From NCBI GenBank assembly GCA_903813345.2, contig CAIIXF020000355.1, positions 1 through 20,817 of the forward strand: 20,817 bases of DNA. The letters are read 5' to 3'. The stretch is from Owenia fusiformis. Lineage: Eukaryota; Annelida; Polychaeta; Sabellida; Oweniidae. The position numbers and the translations under genes are program-made. Shown here in pieces: positions 19,870-20,817 of the stretch. The notes under the pieces were generated by a model that had not been told where the DNA came from, made no database searches, and worked only from the letters and a program-made list of their open reading frames with translations. Every line of letters starts with the position of its first letter. Positions within the stretch are counted from its first letter, which is position 1.

Positions 19870-20010
19870 TTAATCAAGGATTGAAACGCTTTGCTGTACG
19901 CTTGACAAGTTTCCACACGCTATATCACGCCGTGCGACAAACGTCATGTCTTCTTCAGATAGATCATGCTCTGGTCCATCTGGAATTTCTGGATCTCGTT
20001 GTTCTGCCAT
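19870..20010 (-). CDS. Short acidic N-terminal coding start inside foldback element
   Basis: A minus-strand ATG at 20010 opens 46 codons beginning MAEQRDPEIPDGPEHDLSEE and ending at a stop at 19870-19872. About the first 31 residues (to FVARRDIA) look like a genuine acidic protein N-terminus; the rest reads through the element's repeat words. A TATA box lies about 50 bp upstream. This stretch (about 19900-20080) is largely free of the 'aaagcgtaac' words. I infer either the leftover start of the parent element's transposase gene or a captured host exon, truncated here. The family is not recognised. Confidence 0.4.
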   Translation of the reverse strand: MAEQRDPEIPDGPEHDLSEEDMTFVARRDIACGNLSSVQQSVSILD

Positions 20011-20056
20011 CGTGTTCTCGAGTCAAAGATGCAATGGTTTTATGGATCTACTGCAT

Positions 20057-20065
20057 CTTTATATA
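20057..20065 (-). promoter_or_regulatory. TATA box for the minus-strand start
   Basis: TATATAAAG on the minus strand, about 47 bp before the ATG at 20010. The position suits transcription starting near 20030 and a leader of about 20 nt. Based on motif and spacing only. Confidence 0.4.
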
Positions 20066-20361
20066 GTCATTGGATCAAAAGCGGCATGGAATCGGCGATC
20101 TCGACATTTTCCAATGCGTGACAGAGCTTAACAGAGCGTAACAATGCACAACAGAGTTTTGCAATCGTATCAGAGCCTGATTTAAAGCGTCATAATCGCA
20201 TCAAAGCGTAATAATGCTTATCAAAGCTTATCAAAGCGTGATTTCAAGCGTAACAAAGCCTGATCAAAGTGGGATCAAAGCGTGAGGAACCTTTTAGAGC
20301 TATGTTAAGCTTTCCTACGCTTTGGATCAAGCTTTTCTGAGCTTTGTTACGGTTTGTGAAG

Positions 20362-20648
20362 CTTTGATACGCTCTCGGCGCTTAATCGATTCGTAACAGA
20401 GCGCCCACATTTTTTAAAAAGTTTGAAATTTTTTGGCGCTCTTGCCGAATGTCCCGCTTTACTCTGAGCTTTTCTACGACCTATTACGACCCCGACGCTT
20501 TTGTCAAGCTTTGTTACGCTTTGGTGCCGCTTTACAAGCCGCTTTAAAGCGCCATCAAAGCGCCGTTGGTATGAAGAAAAATGACAAAAATGACGGCGCT
20601 TTGCTCGCCGATTTAAAGCGTGGCATTCGCCGTTGGTGTGAACGTACC
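20362..20648 (+). repeat. 288-bp direct repeat, right copy
   Basis: Second copy of 19026-19313. Differences noticed: 'ccacatttttt' for 'ccaattttttt', 'aatgtcccg' for 'aatatcccg', 'gtatgaag' for 'gtataaag'. Joined at 20649 to LINE sequence. Confidence 0.93.
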
Positions 20649-20817
20649 TTTATGGAAATTACATTAATATAAAAGATAGTGAACATGTTCTCTTTAAAGA
20701 TGGATTTAGGCATATAAATACAGTTAGTACGAAGATTGTATATAAACATATAATTGAAGAAAATGTAGAACGGTCAATTTCTGAGAATTACTGGTGCAGA
20801 AGTTTTAAGTTGGAGCA
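20649..20817 (+). pseudogene. LINE continuation beyond the insertion
   Basis: An open frame to the window end reads YGNYINIKDSEHVLFKDGF, then TVSTKIVYKHIIEE and ENYWCRSFKLE. The 'N..I...vlFk.gf' and 'STK.VY..li' patterns are typical of the far C-terminal part of L1/Tx1-like ORF2 proteins, so this continues the LINE at 18085-19025. Some intervening residues seem missing, so the foldback insertion came with, or after, a small deletion. Runs off the window. Confidence 0.65.

Larger units (their letters stand above)
19026..20648. mobile_element. 1.6-kb foldback composite with 288-bp terminal direct repeats
   Basis: Inserted into the LINE. The outer segments 19026-19313 and 20362-20648 are direct repeats differing at about four bases. 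Inverted partial copies lie at about 19316-19460 and 19482-19620. The word ACGTTCACACCAAYGGCG marks an end at 19317, a variant with 'gcacc' lies at 19487, and its complement lies at the far right (20628-20646). The stretch 19316-20648 thus has the form of one 1.33-kb terminal-inverted-repeat element, with a partial second copy to its left. The right arm carries about 70 bp more than the left. The body is filled with roughly 10-bp words like 'aaagcgtaacaaagcttgat'. Base composition is clearly more GC-rich than the surroundings. No target duplication was found. Confidence 0.82.

Overview
The window is nuclear DNA of a multicellular animal, most likely a marine invertebrate. It is AT-rich, its few recognisable coding pieces are exon-sized and bounded by GT/AG splice signals, and most of it is dense MITEs, satellites, foldback elements and a decayed L1-type LINE. 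The CAGGCCCGTAGCCAG...CTGGCTACGGGCCTG element at 16516-16714 and the cysteine-rich 'LPPT...' protein relic at 4600-5105 resemble families I associate with cnidarians, molluscs, brachiopods and lower deuterostomes; I cannot name the species. No bacterial operon, rRNA, tRNA or CRISPR array was seen.

Layout. 1-4350: gene-free DNA with decayed direct repeats (22-957), a long inverted repeat (1600-1975), a pogo/Tigger-like MITE flanked by TA (2456-2885), a 121-bp tandem repeat that seems to derive from a similar MITE end (2911-3171), a hAT-like MITE with a 7-bp target duplication and a 24-C run (3488-3993), and a 231-bp foldback (4116-4346). 4600-5105: minus-strand pseudogene of a cysteine-rich protein family, cut off upstream by a satellite of six ~145-bp units (5089-5957). 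5922-7571: a nearly perfect tandem duplication of 825 bp that ends about 140 bp before the only plausible host gene.

Host gene. An exon at 7713-8052 (+) encodes the cytoplasmic tail and signal anchor of a type II single-pass membrane protein and ends in a phase-1 splice donor. A second candidate exon starts at 17757 behind a good acceptor in the matching phase and would encode a stem with N-glycosylation sequons. If both are right, 8053-17756 is one intron of about 9.7 kb. It holds two families of degenerate long tandem repeats (9040-10800 and 11240-12857) and a 4.65-kb TA-flanked DNA transposon (12860-17505).

The 4.65-kb element has inverted ends, subterminal arrays rich in AGTACT, a spliced-looking C2H2 zinc-finger exon (13670), and a cluster of related hairpin modules (14.2-15.8 kb). 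No transposase was recognised. Its relation to a known superfamily is unresolved.

18085-20817: an L1/Tx1-like LINE relic (reverse transcriptase, then the 3' domain, with two frame breaks), split at about 19026/20648 by a 1.6-kb foldback composite built of 'AAAGCGTAACAAAGC' repeats. That composite carries a TATA box and the start of a short acidic protein on its minus strand. The most unusual structures are the 4.65-kb element with its arrays and hairpins, and this foldback composite.
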